Shown: positions 48,539-58,738 of the stretch, piece after piece
Layout: each line of letters starts with the position of its first letter
How positions within the stretch are numbered: position 1 is the stretch's first letter
Source of the DNA: Dyadobacter sp. CECT 9275
Lineage (GTDB): Bacteria; Bacteroidota; Bacteroidia; Cytophagales; Spirosomataceae
Direction of reading: 5' to 3'
Length of the DNA stretch: 64,000 nt
NCBI RefSeq assembly: GCF_907164905.1
Contig: NZ_CAJRAF010000002.1
Span: 4,178,001 to 4,242,000 of the forward strand
Position numbers and translations under genes: made by a program
The notes under the pieces: model-generated
Told to the model about the DNA's origin: nothing
The model's input: the letters and a program-made list of their open reading frames with translations, nothing else
The model's database searches: none

Positions 48539-49894
48539 TTGAAACTCTGGCAAAAGGAAAATACGGTTACTTCCGAAAAAATTGAGCGTTTTACCGTTGG
48601 AAGGGATCGGGAAATGGATTTGAATCTGGCAGAATTTGATGTGCTGGGTAATCTGGCGCACGCTCAGATGCTGGAGTCGATCGGCCTCCTGAGCGCCGGT
48701 GAACTTGCCAGCTTACAGGAAGAACTTTCTGTGATCTATGCGCAGGTCCAGCGTGGTGAATTTGTGATAGAAGAAGGCGTGGAAGATGTGCATTCTCAGG
48801 TGGAGCTCATGCTCACGCGTAAACTGGGAGATACCGGCAAGAAAATTCACAGCGGACGTTCCCGTAATGACCAGGTACTGGTGGACATGAAGTTGTATAC
48901 CCGTGATCGTCTCTTTAAAGTGGTGCAGGCCACGGATAAACTTTTTTCAACACTCATAAAGAGGTCGGAACAGCATAAAAATGATCTGTTACCTGGGTAT
49001 ACCCATCTGCAGATTGCAATGCCGTCGTCTTTCGGTTTGTGGTTTGGAGCATACGCCGAAGGTTTAATAGACGATGTGATCCAGCTCAGAGCCGCTTACC
49101 GGCTGGCTAACCGAAATCCGCTGGGGTCGGGTGCTGGTTACGGATCGTCATTTCCGCTCAATCGGAAAATGACAACCGATCTGCTCGGTTTTGAGGGGAT
49201 GCACCACAATGTGGTTTATGCGCAAATGAGCCGCGGCCGAACCGAACAGGCAGCTCTTACCGCAATTTCTTCACTCGCCGCAACAGTTTCCCGTCTGGCC
49301 ATGGACGTATGTCTGTACAATAGCCAGAACTTCAGTTTTATTATATTGCCAGATGATATGACCACTGGCAGCAGTATCATGCCACACAAGAAAAATCCGG
49401 ATGTGGCAGAATTGCTTCGTGCCAAAACAAACCGGATGAAGGCGTTGCCGATGGAAGTAACGATGGTGTTGAGCAATCTGCCATCGGGATATCATCGGGA
49501 TATGCAGCTGCTCAAAGAAATATTAATGCCCGCTTTTGACGAAATACTGGACTGTCTGGATATCGCCAATTTTATGCTTGAAAACATGCAGGTAAAACAG
49601 GATCTACTGAATGAGCCGAAGTATGATCTGTTGTTCAGTGTGGAGAGGGTCAATGATTTGGTTATCAAAGGGGTACCATTCCGCGATGCCTATCGCCAGG
49701 TTGGAGCGGAAATTGCAGACGGAACCTATGAAGCTCCCCGTGTATTAAATCATACCCATGAGGGGAGTATAGGAAATCTGCAAAACGATCTGATACGGGC
49801 AAGAATGGACGAAGAACTGGAAAGTTTCGCTTTTGAAAACGTAGAGCAGTCAGTTAAGAAACTGTTAGCTTCTGCCGATGCGGGGATTGTTTAG
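48539..49894 (+). CDS. argH: Argininosuccinate lyase
   Basis: 451 residues. It splits argininosuccinate to arginine and fumarate. The start KLWQKENT and the signature GSSIMPHKKNPD near residue 278 are present, with HSGRSRNDQVL and the YTHLQIAMPSSFG region. The gene begins with TTG at 48539; no ATG with a suitable start lies upstream in frame, and the protein begins right at the family's usual N-terminus. Not linked to other arg genes here. Confidence 0.94.
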   Translation: MKLWQKENTVTSEKIERFTVGRDREMDLNLAEFDVLGNLAHAQMLESIGLLSAGELASLQEELSVIYAQVQRGEFVIEEGVEDVHSQVELMLTRKLGDTGKKIHSGRSRNDQVLVDMKLYTRDRLFKVVQATDKLFSTLIKRSEQHKNDLLPGYTHLQIAMPSSFGLWFGAYAEGLIDDVIQLRAAYRLANRNPLGSGAGYGSSFPLNRKMTTDLLGFEGMHHNVVYAQMSRGRTEQAALTAISSLAATVSRLAMDVCLYNSQNFSFIILPDDMTTGSSIMPHKKNPDVAELLRAKTNRMKALPMEVTMVLSNLPSGYHRDMQLLKEILMPAFDEILDCLDIANFMLENMQVKQDLLNEPKYDLLFSVERVNDLVIKGVPFRDAYRQVGAEIADGTYEAPRVLNHTHEGSIGNLQNDLIRARMDEELESFAFENVEQSVKKLLASADAGIV

Positions 49895-50252
49895 CAACCG
49901 TCATTCGGTTTCTACCTTATGATGGGACAATGAACGGTCTGTAGTGGTGCGTTGGCTATCCGGCCCGATGCCGAAACAAGCGGGTTGTTGTCGAGGCTGG
50001 TAGCAATGGCTGGTTTTTGCCTGATGTTGTATTGGGTGACTAAAGCATCTGTTATGACAAAACGACATTAATATTGCTCTTGACTATCCTTGCTTACCAA
50101 CGCTCCCCGGTAGGGAAGCGCACTCCCATACGGGCTCGGACGCATTCACTTTGTCGATTTATGAGATGAGTTGACGCAAACCAGATTGTACAGGGTACTG
50201 GAACGATTAATGATACAATGAAATAATCTTTCGTTTACTGGACTTACTAAAT
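49895..50252. other. Intergenic stretch with a possible decayed reading frame
   Basis: The minus strand holds a 52-codon frame without a start codon (stop at 49912-49914, open to 50067) that reads coherently (VTQYNIRQKPAIATSLDNN, then GRIANAPLQTV). It could be the end of a lost gene, but no family is recognised. Otherwise nothing is seen. Confidence 0.25.
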
Positions 50253-50390
50253 ATGACATCAATGCTTTGTGTTACATTTGAAAAAGCGGAATTAATTGGA
50301 ATACTGGCAAATGTTATTTTTCTGAGTGTCGGCGGGTATTTGCTTTACCTAGTCATTCGGGCTCTTAAAAAATACATCGGTCAAAAATAG
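50253..50390 (+). CDS. Possible small membrane protein
   Basis: A 45-codon frame, MTSMLCVTFEKAELIGILAN followed by a membrane segment (VIFLSVGGYLLYLVIRAL) and a basic tail KKYIGQK. The shape is that of single-span small proteins. No promoter match was found and no homologue is known to me; it lies alone between argH and the convergent MFS gene. Confidence 0.4.
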   Translation: MTSMLCVTFEKAELIGILANVIFLSVGGYLLYLVIRALKKYIGQK

Positions 50391-50478
50391 TAAGAAGAAA
50401 CTTAGGCCCTGGTTGATGCCGGTGGGCCTCGGGCGTCCAAAAGATCTGTCGGAGCTTGTCCTGCCCCTGACAAATATT

Positions 50479-51741
50479 CTATTTTGGTTCCGATTGCTTA
50501 GTGAGGAAATTCATGATTAACCATGCTGCAGAATAGATAAATCCACAGAGGGTGAAAATGACATCATAACCCCCTCGCAGATTTCCCACGGCCTTATACT
50601 GGTCTAGTATTGAGCCAATTAGCATGGGGAATAGTATACCTCCTGCCGCACCGGCCATACCTGCGATACCTACCACGGAGCTTACTGATTCTTTGGGGAA
50701 AAGGTCAGATGCTAACGTAAAAACATTGGTTGCCCATGCCTGGTGCAGCGCAACCGCCAGGCTTAACAAGGCTACGGCAAACCACACGTTAGTCATAAAC
50801 TGAACCAGGATAATCGAGAATTCTAACAGTGCAAAAATCAATAACGCACTCTTTCGGGCTTTAAGAACCGACCAGCCTTTTTTGATCAGCCACGAAGAGA
50901 AATAGCCTCCGCCAACGGAACCAATGGTCGTAGCCGCGTAAATGACCATGAGCGGTAAGCTCGGCTTTTTTAAGTCCAGCCCGAACGTTGAAGCGAAATA
51001 GGAAGGCAGCCAGAAGAGGAAAAACCAGTAAATAGGATCGATCAAAAATTTCCCGGTCACAACAGCCCACGTCTGTGGCATACGGAAAAGTGCGCCCCAT
51101 TTTATAGCCGGGGCTGGCTGCTTCGCCAGATCCTGACCTTCATGGATCATAGCGAGCTCATCTGCGGTTACGCGGCTATGTTTTGCCGGAAGCTCATACA
51201 CCAGCCACCAGACAATTAGCCATATAAACCCGAAAAAACCTGTGATCCAGAAAACTTCCTGCCAGCCGTAAGAGCTTAAAATCCAGGGAACGATCAGGAG
51301 CGCTGCCACCACACCCACGCTGGATCCTGCATTGAGAATACCCGTTGCCAATCCTTTTTCTTTTTTTGGAAACCATTCCGAGACCGCTTTCATAGCAGCC
51401 GGAAAATTACCTGCTTCGCCAATGCCAAGAATCATTCTCACTGCCGCAAATCCCGAAACACTGCGGACGACCGCATGCATCATACCAGCCAGGCTCCATA
51501 TAATCACGGCAATTGCATAGCCCCATTTGGTGCCTACTCTGTCTATGAGCCGTCCCATGAGCAGCAACCCAGTAGCGTACGCAGCACTGAATGCCATTAC
51601 GATACGTGCGAAATCGGTTTCGGTCCAATCGAATTCCTTTTCCAGAACCGGTTTTAGTAAGCCAATTACCTGGCGGTCGATATAGTTGATTGTGGTTGCA
51701 ATCAACAGCATGGTCACGATGAACCATCGGTAGTTTTTCAT
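50479..51741 (-). CDS. MFS transporter, hexuronate/anion:cation symporter type
   Basis: 420 residues with twelve membrane segments. The first loop motif GRLIDRVGTKWG and RMILGIGEAGNFPAAMKAVSEWFP are typical of the ACS family that includes ExuT (hexuronates). In the sugar locus it is the last gene, 49 bases after the PVC-type protein, and probably imports a monosaccharide or uronate made by the preceding enzymes. Confidence 0.9.
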   Translation of the reverse strand: MKNYRWFIVTMLLIATTINYIDRQVIGLLKPVLEKEFDWTETDFARIVMAFSAAYATGLLLMGRLIDRVGTKWGYAIAVIIWSLAGMMHAVVRSVSGFAAVRMILGIGEAGNFPAAMKAVSEWFPKKEKGLATGILNAGSSVGVVAALLIVPWILSSYGWQEVFWITGFFGFIWLIVWWLVYELPAKHSRVTADELAMIHEGQDLAKQPAPAIKWGALFRMPQTWAVVTGKFLIDPIYWFFLFWLPSYFASTFGLDLKKPSLPLMVIYAATTIGSVGGGYFSSWLIKKGWSVLKARKSALLIFALLEFSIILVQFMTNVWFAVALLSLAVALHQAWATNVFTLASDLFPKESVSSVVGIAGMAGAAGGILFPMLIGSILDQYKAVGNLRGGYDVIFTLCGFIYSAAWLIMNFLTKQSEPK

Positions 51742-51790
51742 AGTTGTTTTTTTATGGTAGCCTAACAGATATCCTGACTCGTGGTTTTGC

Positions 51791-54763
51791 TCAGTTACCC
51801 AACCCGCTCAGGAATTTAATCAGGTCGCGCACTTCTTCTTCGGAGTAACCGTCGGCAAGTCCGCCCGGCATGATGGAGCCGCTTTCTGTTTTGACGGCTA
51901 TTTCTTTTTTATCGATTATAACCGGCTTTTTCGAATCTGTGGTTGAGACGCTAATCATATCGGCATTCTCAAAAAGCTTTATACCTTGAATCAGTCCGCC
52001 TTTTTTTGTTTCAACCATGATCCTGTTATAACCCTCCTTTACATTTTGATTTGGCCAGAGCAACTCTGTGATAATTTCACGTGGCGAAAGCCCCTTTCCG
52101 ATTGCAGAAAGGTCAGGGCCAATGTTTCCGCCTTTTCCCTGAATCGTGTGGCAGGAGGCGCAGGAGGGATTTGCATAGTACAAGGCTGCTCCCTTTTTTG
52201 CATCACCTCTTTCGGTGATGGCGGCATTTAATTTCTCCACATAATCAGGACTATAAGCCCGGGTTGTGAGAGCCCCGTTTCCCGACATCCTTTTCAGCTG
52301 CCTTTTGAGTTCAGGCGCGTCGATTCCTTTCAGATCAAGGATTTCAATCACCTGTCTGGAGCGATCAGCCGACAGGTCAGCATTTTTGAGCAGGTTCGTA
52401 AAAGCAGGAATCCCGCCTTTCTGATCTATCACGGGAGAAATCATATCACGCAAACTGGCAGGGTCCGAAGTTTGTATGACCTCCTTTAAAGTAGCGCGGG
52501 CAGCCGTTTGAATGTCCAGTAAACTCAGGCTTTTGAGAGATGCCATCTTCATCGACTTGGAGGATTCAGGATTATCCAGTATTTTTTTCAGAAGAACCAG
52601 GCTTGCTTTGCCTCCCAGTTCCACGACAGCCTGAAGACTTTCACCCTGTATTTTTTCACTAACGGTGTTTCCGGCTGCAAATTCCTGTAATGTGGGCACC
52701 ATTGCTTTGATGTTCCATGCTTTTACGAGACGGATGATCTGGATTTTTACATGGTCCTGCCCGGGAGATTGCAGGATTTGTTTAAGCCTGGAAACAGATT
52801 TTTCTGGCAGCAGCCGTGGTTTTGTTTTACCTAAACTTTCAAATAATAACGCATCGGATTCAGAAAACGGATGATTGATTACAAACGTGATATCTTCCGG
52901 GGTTCCTTTCCGGGCCAGGTTCAGCAGCAGGCTTCGTTTCGTGTCGGCCGAGATGTTTTCCGTTTGGGCCAGGGATCGGAATTGTGCTGCCGTGTACCCG
53001 TCAGGCGGCGAAACAGCCACCATATACGCAAGATGTGACGGCTTGTTGAAAGTAATATTTCCTGTTTGAAGAGCGGGAGACCAATACGGCTCTAATGCGT
53101 GGATCGCTTTTTCAAGAGCATATTTTATAAATTTATCCACTGGATGATCCAGCACCTGAGCGGCAGTAACGATAGCCAGCGGTGTACGCATATTGGCCAC
53201 GGCTACCAATGCTTCAAGCCTTACGCCGGGATCGGTATCGTTGATGAGGGGTATCAACATCTGCAGCGGATCTGGTAATCTGTCCGCCCACCGTCCTGCT
53301 GCATGTGCGGCATAGCTTCTAGCCCCGGGATCTGATCCTGCTGCCAGAATTTTCAGTAGTTTTTCATTGACTATTTCATGGCTTTCGTAAACCCCGATGG
53401 CTTCCATGATATGGTGCTCATAGCCGGGGTCGCCAGGGTGTAATTTAGCAACCCAGTTAGACATTGCTGTTTTTACTTCGTCAACCGGACTTTGCGCCAG
53501 CAATCGTTTTACCTGATACCTGACCCAGTGTTCATCCGATTTCAGGTACTCCGGCAGATCGGCAACGCGGGTTCTGGCAAGGTCGGGCGGAGTGAGCAGC
53601 TTTCGGTTGTTCGCCGTGATCCGCCATATTCTTCCATGGGTCTTGTCACGATCGGGATGGCGCATGGATGCCTGATAATGACCAATAATCGGGTTGTACC
53701 AGTCAAGCACATAAAGCGCACCATCGGGGCCTACTTTGATATCGATCGGCCGGAAGCTCCTGCTGGTGGAGTTGAGCAGAGGTTCCAGTAATTGCGAGAT
53801 GTATCCCGAAGAATCCTTTGTTACCCGCATGCGCTCAACTTTGTTGTTATAATAGCCGGCGACTACAAAATCTCCCTGTAGGTCGTCGGGCAGGTGTTTT
53901 GTGCGAATAATTTCAATGATAGAGCCTTTGATCACGAGCTTGCCGATGGGTGGCAGCAGGGCGCGGTGGCTGCTTTTGATCATCCCGGGCACGGTATAGA
54001 ACAGTTCGGGATCATTGGCCTTATGGAACATTTGTCCCCAGTCCCCGAAATTCATTCCCCAGGGGTTTACACTCGCCATGGAACCATCCAGAAACCCGTC
54101 GAGCCTTCGCTGCAGTGGGCGGTACCTCCATATACCGGCGCGGTCGGCCTTTTCTATTCCCCAGGGCGTTTCCACGCGGCTGTAAATGCTATGGCCCTGC
54201 GAAAAGAAGAGCTCACCCCCGGGACTCCAGACAAAGGAATTGATCGTTTGGTGTGAGTCGTTGGTGCCAAAACCAGTGAGCAACACATCCCTTGTATCCG
54301 CTTTACCGTCTCCATTGGTATCCTTCAAAAACAGCAATTCCGTTTGTTCTCCGAGGTAAACACCGCCATGGCCCAGCTCGAAGCCCAGCGGCATATGGAG
54401 CCCTTCCGCAAAAACAGATGAAAAATCGGCTTTACCATCCTGATCCCGATCTTCCAGGATCATCAGTTTGTCATTGGGTTTTGTGCCGGGGATCAGCTGG
54501 GGATACGAAGGGATCGTCAGAACCCAAAGCCTGCCTTTTTCATCCCATCGCATTGCACAGGGATCCGCGATGCCCAGCTGTTCCGAAGCATAGAGCTCTA
54601 TTTTGTATCCATCTGCAATTTGAAATGACGCCATTTCGGCTTCAACCGAGTTATCCTTCTCCGAGGCCGCCACGGACATGGTATTCACCTGAGCACGGGT
54701 AACACCGGTGATGAGATGTAACAAAATAATTGCGGATGTAACCGGGTATTTTTTTGTGAACAT
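51791..54763 (-). CDS. PVC-type propeller/HEAT/cytochrome c protein
   Basis: 990 residues, secreted by an N-terminal signal. In order: a membrane-bound-dehydrogenase-like beta propeller (to about residue 390, with LWVLTIPSYPQL and MNFGDWGQMF), a long HEAT-repeat region (about 400-830), and a cytochrome c domain with CASCH near residue 870 and a later Met candidate in GSIMPGGLADGYSEEEV. This domain set is common in Planctomycetes/Verrucomicrobia and Bacteroidetes sugar loci and is thought to oxidise carbohydrate-derived substrates, but activity is unproven. Confidence 0.87.
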   Translation of the reverse strand: MFTKKYPVTSAIILLHLITGVTRAQVNTMSVAASEKDNSVEAEMASFQIADGYKIELYASEQLGIADPCAMRWDEKGRLWVLTIPSYPQLIPGTKPNDKLMILEDRDQDGKADFSSVFAEGLHMPLGFELGHGGVYLGEQTELLFLKDTNGDGKADTRDVLLTGFGTNDSHQTINSFVWSPGGELFFSQGHSIYSRVETPWGIEKADRAGIWRYRPLQRRLDGFLDGSMASVNPWGMNFGDWGQMFHKANDPELFYTVPGMIKSSHRALLPPIGKLVIKGSIIEIIRTKHLPDDLQGDFVVAGYYNNKVERMRVTKDSSGYISQLLEPLLNSTSRSFRPIDIKVGPDGALYVLDWYNPIIGHYQASMRHPDRDKTHGRIWRITANNRKLLTPPDLARTRVADLPEYLKSDEHWVRYQVKRLLAQSPVDEVKTAMSNWVAKLHPGDPGYEHHIMEAIGVYESHEIVNEKLLKILAAGSDPGARSYAAHAAGRWADRLPDPLQMLIPLINDTDPGVRLEALVAVANMRTPLAIVTAAQVLDHPVDKFIKYALEKAIHALEPYWSPALQTGNITFNKPSHLAYMVAVSPPDGYTAAQFRSLAQTENISADTKRSLLLNLARKGTPEDITFVINHPFSESDALLFESLGKTKPRLLPEKSVSRLKQILQSPGQDHVKIQIIRLVKAWNIKAMVPTLQEFAAGNTVSEKIQGESLQAVVELGGKASLVLLKKILDNPESSKSMKMASLKSLSLLDIQTAARATLKEVIQTSDPASLRDMISPVIDQKGGIPAFTNLLKNADLSADRSRQVIEILDLKGIDAPELKRQLKRMSGNGALTTRAYSPDYVEKLNAAITERGDAKKGAALYYANPSCASCHTIQGKGGNIGPDLSAIGKGLSPREIITELLWPNQNVKEGYNRIMVETKKGGLIQGIKLFENADMISVSTTDSKKPVIIDKKEIAVKTESGSIMPGGLADGYSEEEVRDLIKFLSGLGN

Positions 54764-54782
54764 AAAAAGGTATCTATGTTAG

Positions 54783-56360
54783 TCAATAGGCTCTCACCAA
54801 TTTGGTTTGTTCCGTATAAATTCGGTTCTCAGCATCTTTCATCAGGTTTTCAAATAATTTCATTTCTTCCGGAAAAATGCGTTTGCTTTTGTCTGTCCAG
54901 TCGTGGCTGAAAGGAACGGTCATCCGGTCGCCATACAAAAAGGCCCAGTTGCCAGGCCTCCAGTAGTTAAACCACAGGATGTTCTTCCTGAGAATTTCAT
55001 CACGAAGCGGCTCAAGCTTTTCGGTATAATCATCAGGGAGCTTTAATTCCCGAAGAATAGCCGAAGCCATCAGTCGCTGCCCCTCCGCAGTGAGGTGTAT
55101 GCCATTGGTTGTTAAAGTGCCTGCCAGCGCAGACTTCTGCAAGGGATGGTACACATCCACAAACCCAATTCCCAGCAAGGCCGCCAGATCCCTCACGGCT
55201 TCCACATATTTTTCGAGAGGTGCCGCCGCAAGCGGGTTTTCGGTGGTGTGGCTGAGTTTGTCTGGTTCAAAAGGAGTAGGCGAGAGGAGGAAAATCCGAC
55301 GTTTGTCGTGGCGGATCGTGTTGAGCAAATTTTTGTAGGCTGATACAAATGATTCCAGACGGCCCATACCTTCCAGAGATTCCGTTTGTCCGAACTGTAC
55401 AAATACGGTACCTGCTCCCAGGCTGTCGATACTGCTGCTCCATGATCCAAACCCTACATCCCTGAACTGCTCATACACTGTATCGCCATCCCATCCCAGA
55501 TTTCTCAACTTCAACTTAAGCTGAGGATTACCAGCCAGGAGCATGGTTTCCAGATAGGCGTCCTTGCGCATGTTGGCAATGTTGGTTCCTCCTGCAAAAA
55601 CGATGGGGTCTGCGCTGCTGAAATGAAGGGGGGTACTTCCCAGCCTCTTGTCCAGAGGCTCTTCCAGCATTTCATTGAGTGCCGACTCCCCCAAACCAGC
55701 CAGGGAAATCACAGGATTGTGCACCAGTTTTTTGATTTTGTACCGCACAGTCTGGGGGTCGCCGCTGTGTATCTGTAACGCGATATACCCCGATGTATCT
55801 CCTCCTTTGTCTCTGACTGCAACCGCAATTTTTCCATTGATAGCGGTCCAGATCCGGTCACCGGAAGCCAAAATTTCGTAATGGTTCCACTGGCCCGGCT
55901 TTACCGCTTTCTCGCCCCGATCAGACCAGAATAATTTACCCCGACCGTGCTCATGATATAACCTTCCCCAAACATCCTTCCCCATGTCGGCCTGGTATCC
56001 CCTGGCCTGCCCATATGCATTCACTTTTTGAGAGCGAAACTGAATGCCCGCATTCCGGTCGTTGGGGCCGAGCTGTACATCGATACTGAGATAGAAATCG
56101 GCTACTTTTACCTCAGACCATAGAAACTGGTTCTTCCCGACCTTTTTTGTCGCTTTGCCGATAATGACGCCATCCTGAACAGACCAGAGCGTTAAATCAG
56201 AGGCGGTCCAGCCATTCAGACTTTTTCCATTAAAAAAACGGTTATCAGTCGTAGGCTGTGCGTACATTGGGGTCATCGACAGCAGCAGCAATAAAGTCTG
56301 CAGGGTTTTTACAGGCCGACAAAAGATTGCTTTGGTAAACCGAAGATACAATAACCGCAT
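54783..56360 (-). CDS. DUF1080 (3-keto-disaccharide hydrolase-like) plus SGNH-like protein
   Basis: 525 residues. After a signal peptide the first 200 residues form a DUF1080 lectin-like domain (LNGWTASDLTLWSVQDGVI, DRNAGIQFRSQ). The second half has an SGNH layout, but block I reads VFAGGTN in place of GDS, block III reads FGQTES and the last block NGIHL in place of DxxH, so the usual catalytic Ser and Asp are not where expected. It may be a distinct subfamily or a binding protein. It lies 19 bases upstream of the PVC-type gene. Confidence 0.82.
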   Translation of the reverse strand: MRLLYLRFTKAIFCRPVKTLQTLLLLLSMTPMYAQPTTDNRFFNGKSLNGWTASDLTLWSVQDGVIIGKATKKVGKNQFLWSEVKVADFYLSIDVQLGPNDRNAGIQFRSQKVNAYGQARGYQADMGKDVWGRLYHEHGRGKLFWSDRGEKAVKPGQWNHYEILASGDRIWTAINGKIAVAVRDKGGDTSGYIALQIHSGDPQTVRYKIKKLVHNPVISLAGLGESALNEMLEEPLDKRLGSTPLHFSSADPIVFAGGTNIANMRKDAYLETMLLAGNPQLKLKLRNLGWDGDTVYEQFRDVGFGSWSSSIDSLGAGTVFVQFGQTESLEGMGRLESFVSAYKNLLNTIRHDKRRIFLLSPTPFEPDKLSHTTENPLAAAPLEKYVEAVRDLAALLGIGFVDVYHPLQKSALAGTLTTNGIHLTAEGQRLMASAILRELKLPDDYTEKLEPLRDEILRKNILWFNYWRPGNWAFLYGDRMTVPFSHDWTDKSKRIFPEEMKLFENLMKDAENRIYTEQTKLVRAY

Positions 56361-56376
56361 GTTTCTGAGTTTAAAT

Positions 56377-56808
56377 TTAGATACGTACCGCCTGACGAGC
56401 GAGCAAAACCCATTTGCCGTTCTCTTTTTGCCAAACCATCAATACTTTGAGTTTAACTGTACCCGGTTCCTTGCCGGCATCATGCGTATGAGCAAAAAAC
56501 GTGTGACGAACAATGGCCGTTTTGTCTACGATCCTGATGGTCTGTTCCGTTAATTCAAGAGAATTGAAATTGTATTTGCCGGTAACCATGGACGCTATGC
56601 AGGTCTTTTGATCTTCAACCAGGCCGTTGGAATGTCCATAAGTAAGGGCAGCGGAAGTTAGTTCTTCGAAGGTAGCCTGGTCGGGGTCCACCATTGTTTT
56701 TCTAAATTTTTCAACGGCTTCGGCCACCGCTTTTTCATCGGCTGACTGTGCGATCACTGAACCTGCGCTCATAAAAAAAATGATTAGGATAAATAATAGG
56801 TCTTTCAT
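56377..56808 (-). CDS. Exported SnoaL/NTF2-like (DUF4440) protein
   Basis: 143 residues from ATG 56808, with a signal peptide ending near SVIAQ and an NTF2-like cone fold (EKFRKTMVDPDQATFEELTS, ALTYGHSNGLVEDQ, VMVWQKENGKWVLLARQ). Such folds bind small molecules or act as enzymes; no catalytic residue can be assigned. It sits between the sialidase-like and DUF1080 genes in the locus. Confidence 0.82.
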   Translation of the reverse strand: MKDLLFILIIFFMSAGSVIAQSADEKAVAEAVEKFRKTMVDPDQATFEELTSAALTYGHSNGLVEDQKTCIASMVTGKYNFNSLELTEQTIRIVDKTAIVRHTFFAHTHDAGKEPGTVKLKVLMVWQKENGKWVLLARQAVRI

Positions 56809-56824
56809 ATAAACTGAATTTGGT

Positions 56825-58738
56825 TTACTTTTTTTGCTGTGCCCGGTAATTGGCAATGGCCTCGGAGATCGTCAGGGCTCGGGCATATATACTGACCTTG
56901 CTTACCAGTCCGGGGCCTTTTGGACTTATTTTTAATTCCTTTGCACCGGCAACGGATTTCAGGTTCGGATTGAAACGGCCCCATCCAAACTGCCTGGTAT
57001 GCCCGCCATCGTTGAGTATACCGTCAACGACGAAAGATATAATCCTGGGGCCGCCGTCAAGGATGATGCTGGCATAGTGGTCTTTACCTGGCTTCAGTAT
57101 ATCTACATCACAGCTCCATGCCGATTGCACCCTTCCGTCGTTCAATGTTATTTCAAGGGCCTTTTTGTCGTTTATTCCTACAAACCAACCTTTCCCGGTC
57201 GAATCCCGGGCGTCCAGAAGAACAGGAGCTCCTGCCAGGTCTTTAAGATTAAAAGTGATGTCGATCGAAAAACCGTTCGTCAGCATCATACCGCCGCCAT
57301 CCATACGTGCAGGATCTCTTTTAACAAAGTCTGGCAGCAGGGGGGCTGGCACTGTTCGGGAAGACTTTTGTCCCTGACCCGGCCAGCTCATAAGAATGCC
57401 CTCGGCTTTCTTTTTGTTTTCGAATTGTGCCCACAAACCATTGAGCAGTTTTGGGTCAATATGATGTACCCTTGCAATATCCTTTTGTGTTTCGGTGATA
57501 TAGTAATTTCCCCTGTCTTCAACCAGGTCGGGATAGCTCATTCTGATCAGGGGATCGTCATCGTACAGGAGTACCTCCGGCTGTGTCCATTGAATGATCT
57601 TTCCTTTTGGAGAATCGACCTCAATGCCACCGCTTACCCAGGCTGGATTACGGTCTTCGTAGGCAATATTCCGGCGGTTGGGGTGATTCCGGATAAAAAC
57701 GCCGCCGTGGTTATGAAACCAGTAGAGGTACTTCCCATTTTCACATTTCCACACAAAATTGGCAGCCCGCGGATGTTTCATGAGGCGGCCGTCGGCATAT
57801 CGCATGTATTGCGGTGGCTCCCAGGAATGGCCCTTGTCTCGGCTGTAAGTATAAGCGGGATGTCCGTCAATGGTTCGGTATACGCAGAAAAAAGTGCCGT
57901 CGCTGAGTACGACCAGGTTCTGTTCTTCGGCGATCGGTCCGCCGCCCTGGGCAGGAGTGCGCAGCCCGACCTCTCCGTCTGGGAGCGTCAGCCATTGGGC
58001 TTTTGCCGGGTCCGGGACGGACAGAAGGTCTGGGCTTTGTAACAATGCGCCCTCGCTCGTGGTGAAAAAGCCTTCCCCAAATCCACCCACTTTGTGAATC
58101 GGCACATACGCCGATTTTTCAAATGCAAATGCTCTCCCCACATTCCAGAAGTACTGTATCTTGCCCTGATACGGGTTTTTCCGGTCAATGTCAAAATTCC
58201 TGACCGGAATAGTGATCCTGCCGGGCGACCAGCTTTTGCCGTGGTCATCGGAGTATTTGAATACAAAATAACCCTGGCTGTCAACCCGCTTCACAAGTCC
58301 GTCCCTGTAAGGAGGATTGTCCCCCTTGACGGCACGGGTATTGTCCGTATTGTGATTGTAAAAAACAAAAATTCTTCCAGACGGAGCTTTTAATAAAACT
58401 GCATAAGATGCTTCTGGCCCTCTGGAGGGTTCTACGTCCACTTTGTCGATCCAGGTTTTACCCTGGTCCAGGCTTCTTTGGGAAATTACGTGCTGTCCTG
58501 ACTCACCCTCATGGCTTTGGCCGGTCGTCAGCACGCATAGCCAGGCTCCGTCATTGGTTTTGACAATATAAGGCTGGTCACTGTAACTTTCATCAGGAAT
58601 GACCAAGCCCGTTTTGATGTTCCGGGAGTCGGGCTGGGCCAAGGATTGCGTTTTGAAAAGTAGTAAAGCAGCAGCTAAAAATGCCAGTCCCATTATTTTT
58701 GAATTGAATTTCATATTTCTTGTTACCGACAAATTCAT
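56825..58738 (-). CDS. Sialidase/BNR-repeat protein with C-terminal LamG-like domain
   Basis: 637 residues, secreted. Three Asp-box-like motifs can be seen (SLDQGKTW, SDDHGKSW, SRDKGHSW) in a beta propeller of about 430 residues; the last 150 residues look like a concanavalin/LamG domain (GFSIDITFNLKDLAG, HYASIILDGG). It may cleave an acidic sugar or bind glycans. The start ATG at 58738 overlaps the stop of the previous gene as ATGA; ATG 58714 is the alternative. Confidence 0.85.
   Translation of the reverse strand: MNLSVTRNMKFNSKIMGLAFLAAALLLFKTQSLAQPDSRNIKTGLVIPDESYSDQPYIVKTNDGAWLCVLTTGQSHEGESGQHVISQRSLDQGKTWIDKVDVEPSRGPEASYAVLLKAPSGRIFVFYNHNTDNTRAVKGDNPPYRDGLVKRVDSQGYFVFKYSDDHGKSWSPGRITIPVRNFDIDRKNPYQGKIQYFWNVGRAFAFEKSAYVPIHKVGGFGEGFFTTSEGALLQSPDLLSVPDPAKAQWLTLPDGEVGLRTPAQGGGPIAEEQNLVVLSDGTFFCVYRTIDGHPAYTYSRDKGHSWEPPQYMRYADGRLMKHPRAANFVWKCENGKYLYWFHNHGGVFIRNHPNRRNIAYEDRNPAWVSGGIEVDSPKGKIIQWTQPEVLLYDDDPLIRMSYPDLVEDRGNYYITETQKDIARVHHIDPKLLNGLWAQFENKKKAEGILMSWPGQGQKSSRTVPAPLLPDFVKRDPARMDGGGMMLTNGFSIDITFNLKDLAGAPVLLDARDSTGKGWFVGINDKKALEITLNDGRVQSAWSCDVDILKPGKDHYASIILDGGPRIISFVVDGILNDGGHTRQFGWGRFNPNLKSVAGAKELKISPKGPGLVSKVSIYARALTISEAIANYRAQQKK

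Noticed and set aside
56999..58042. 347-codon plus-strand frame
   Set aside because: Entirely antisense to the sialidase-like gene, whose domains and operon context are clear.
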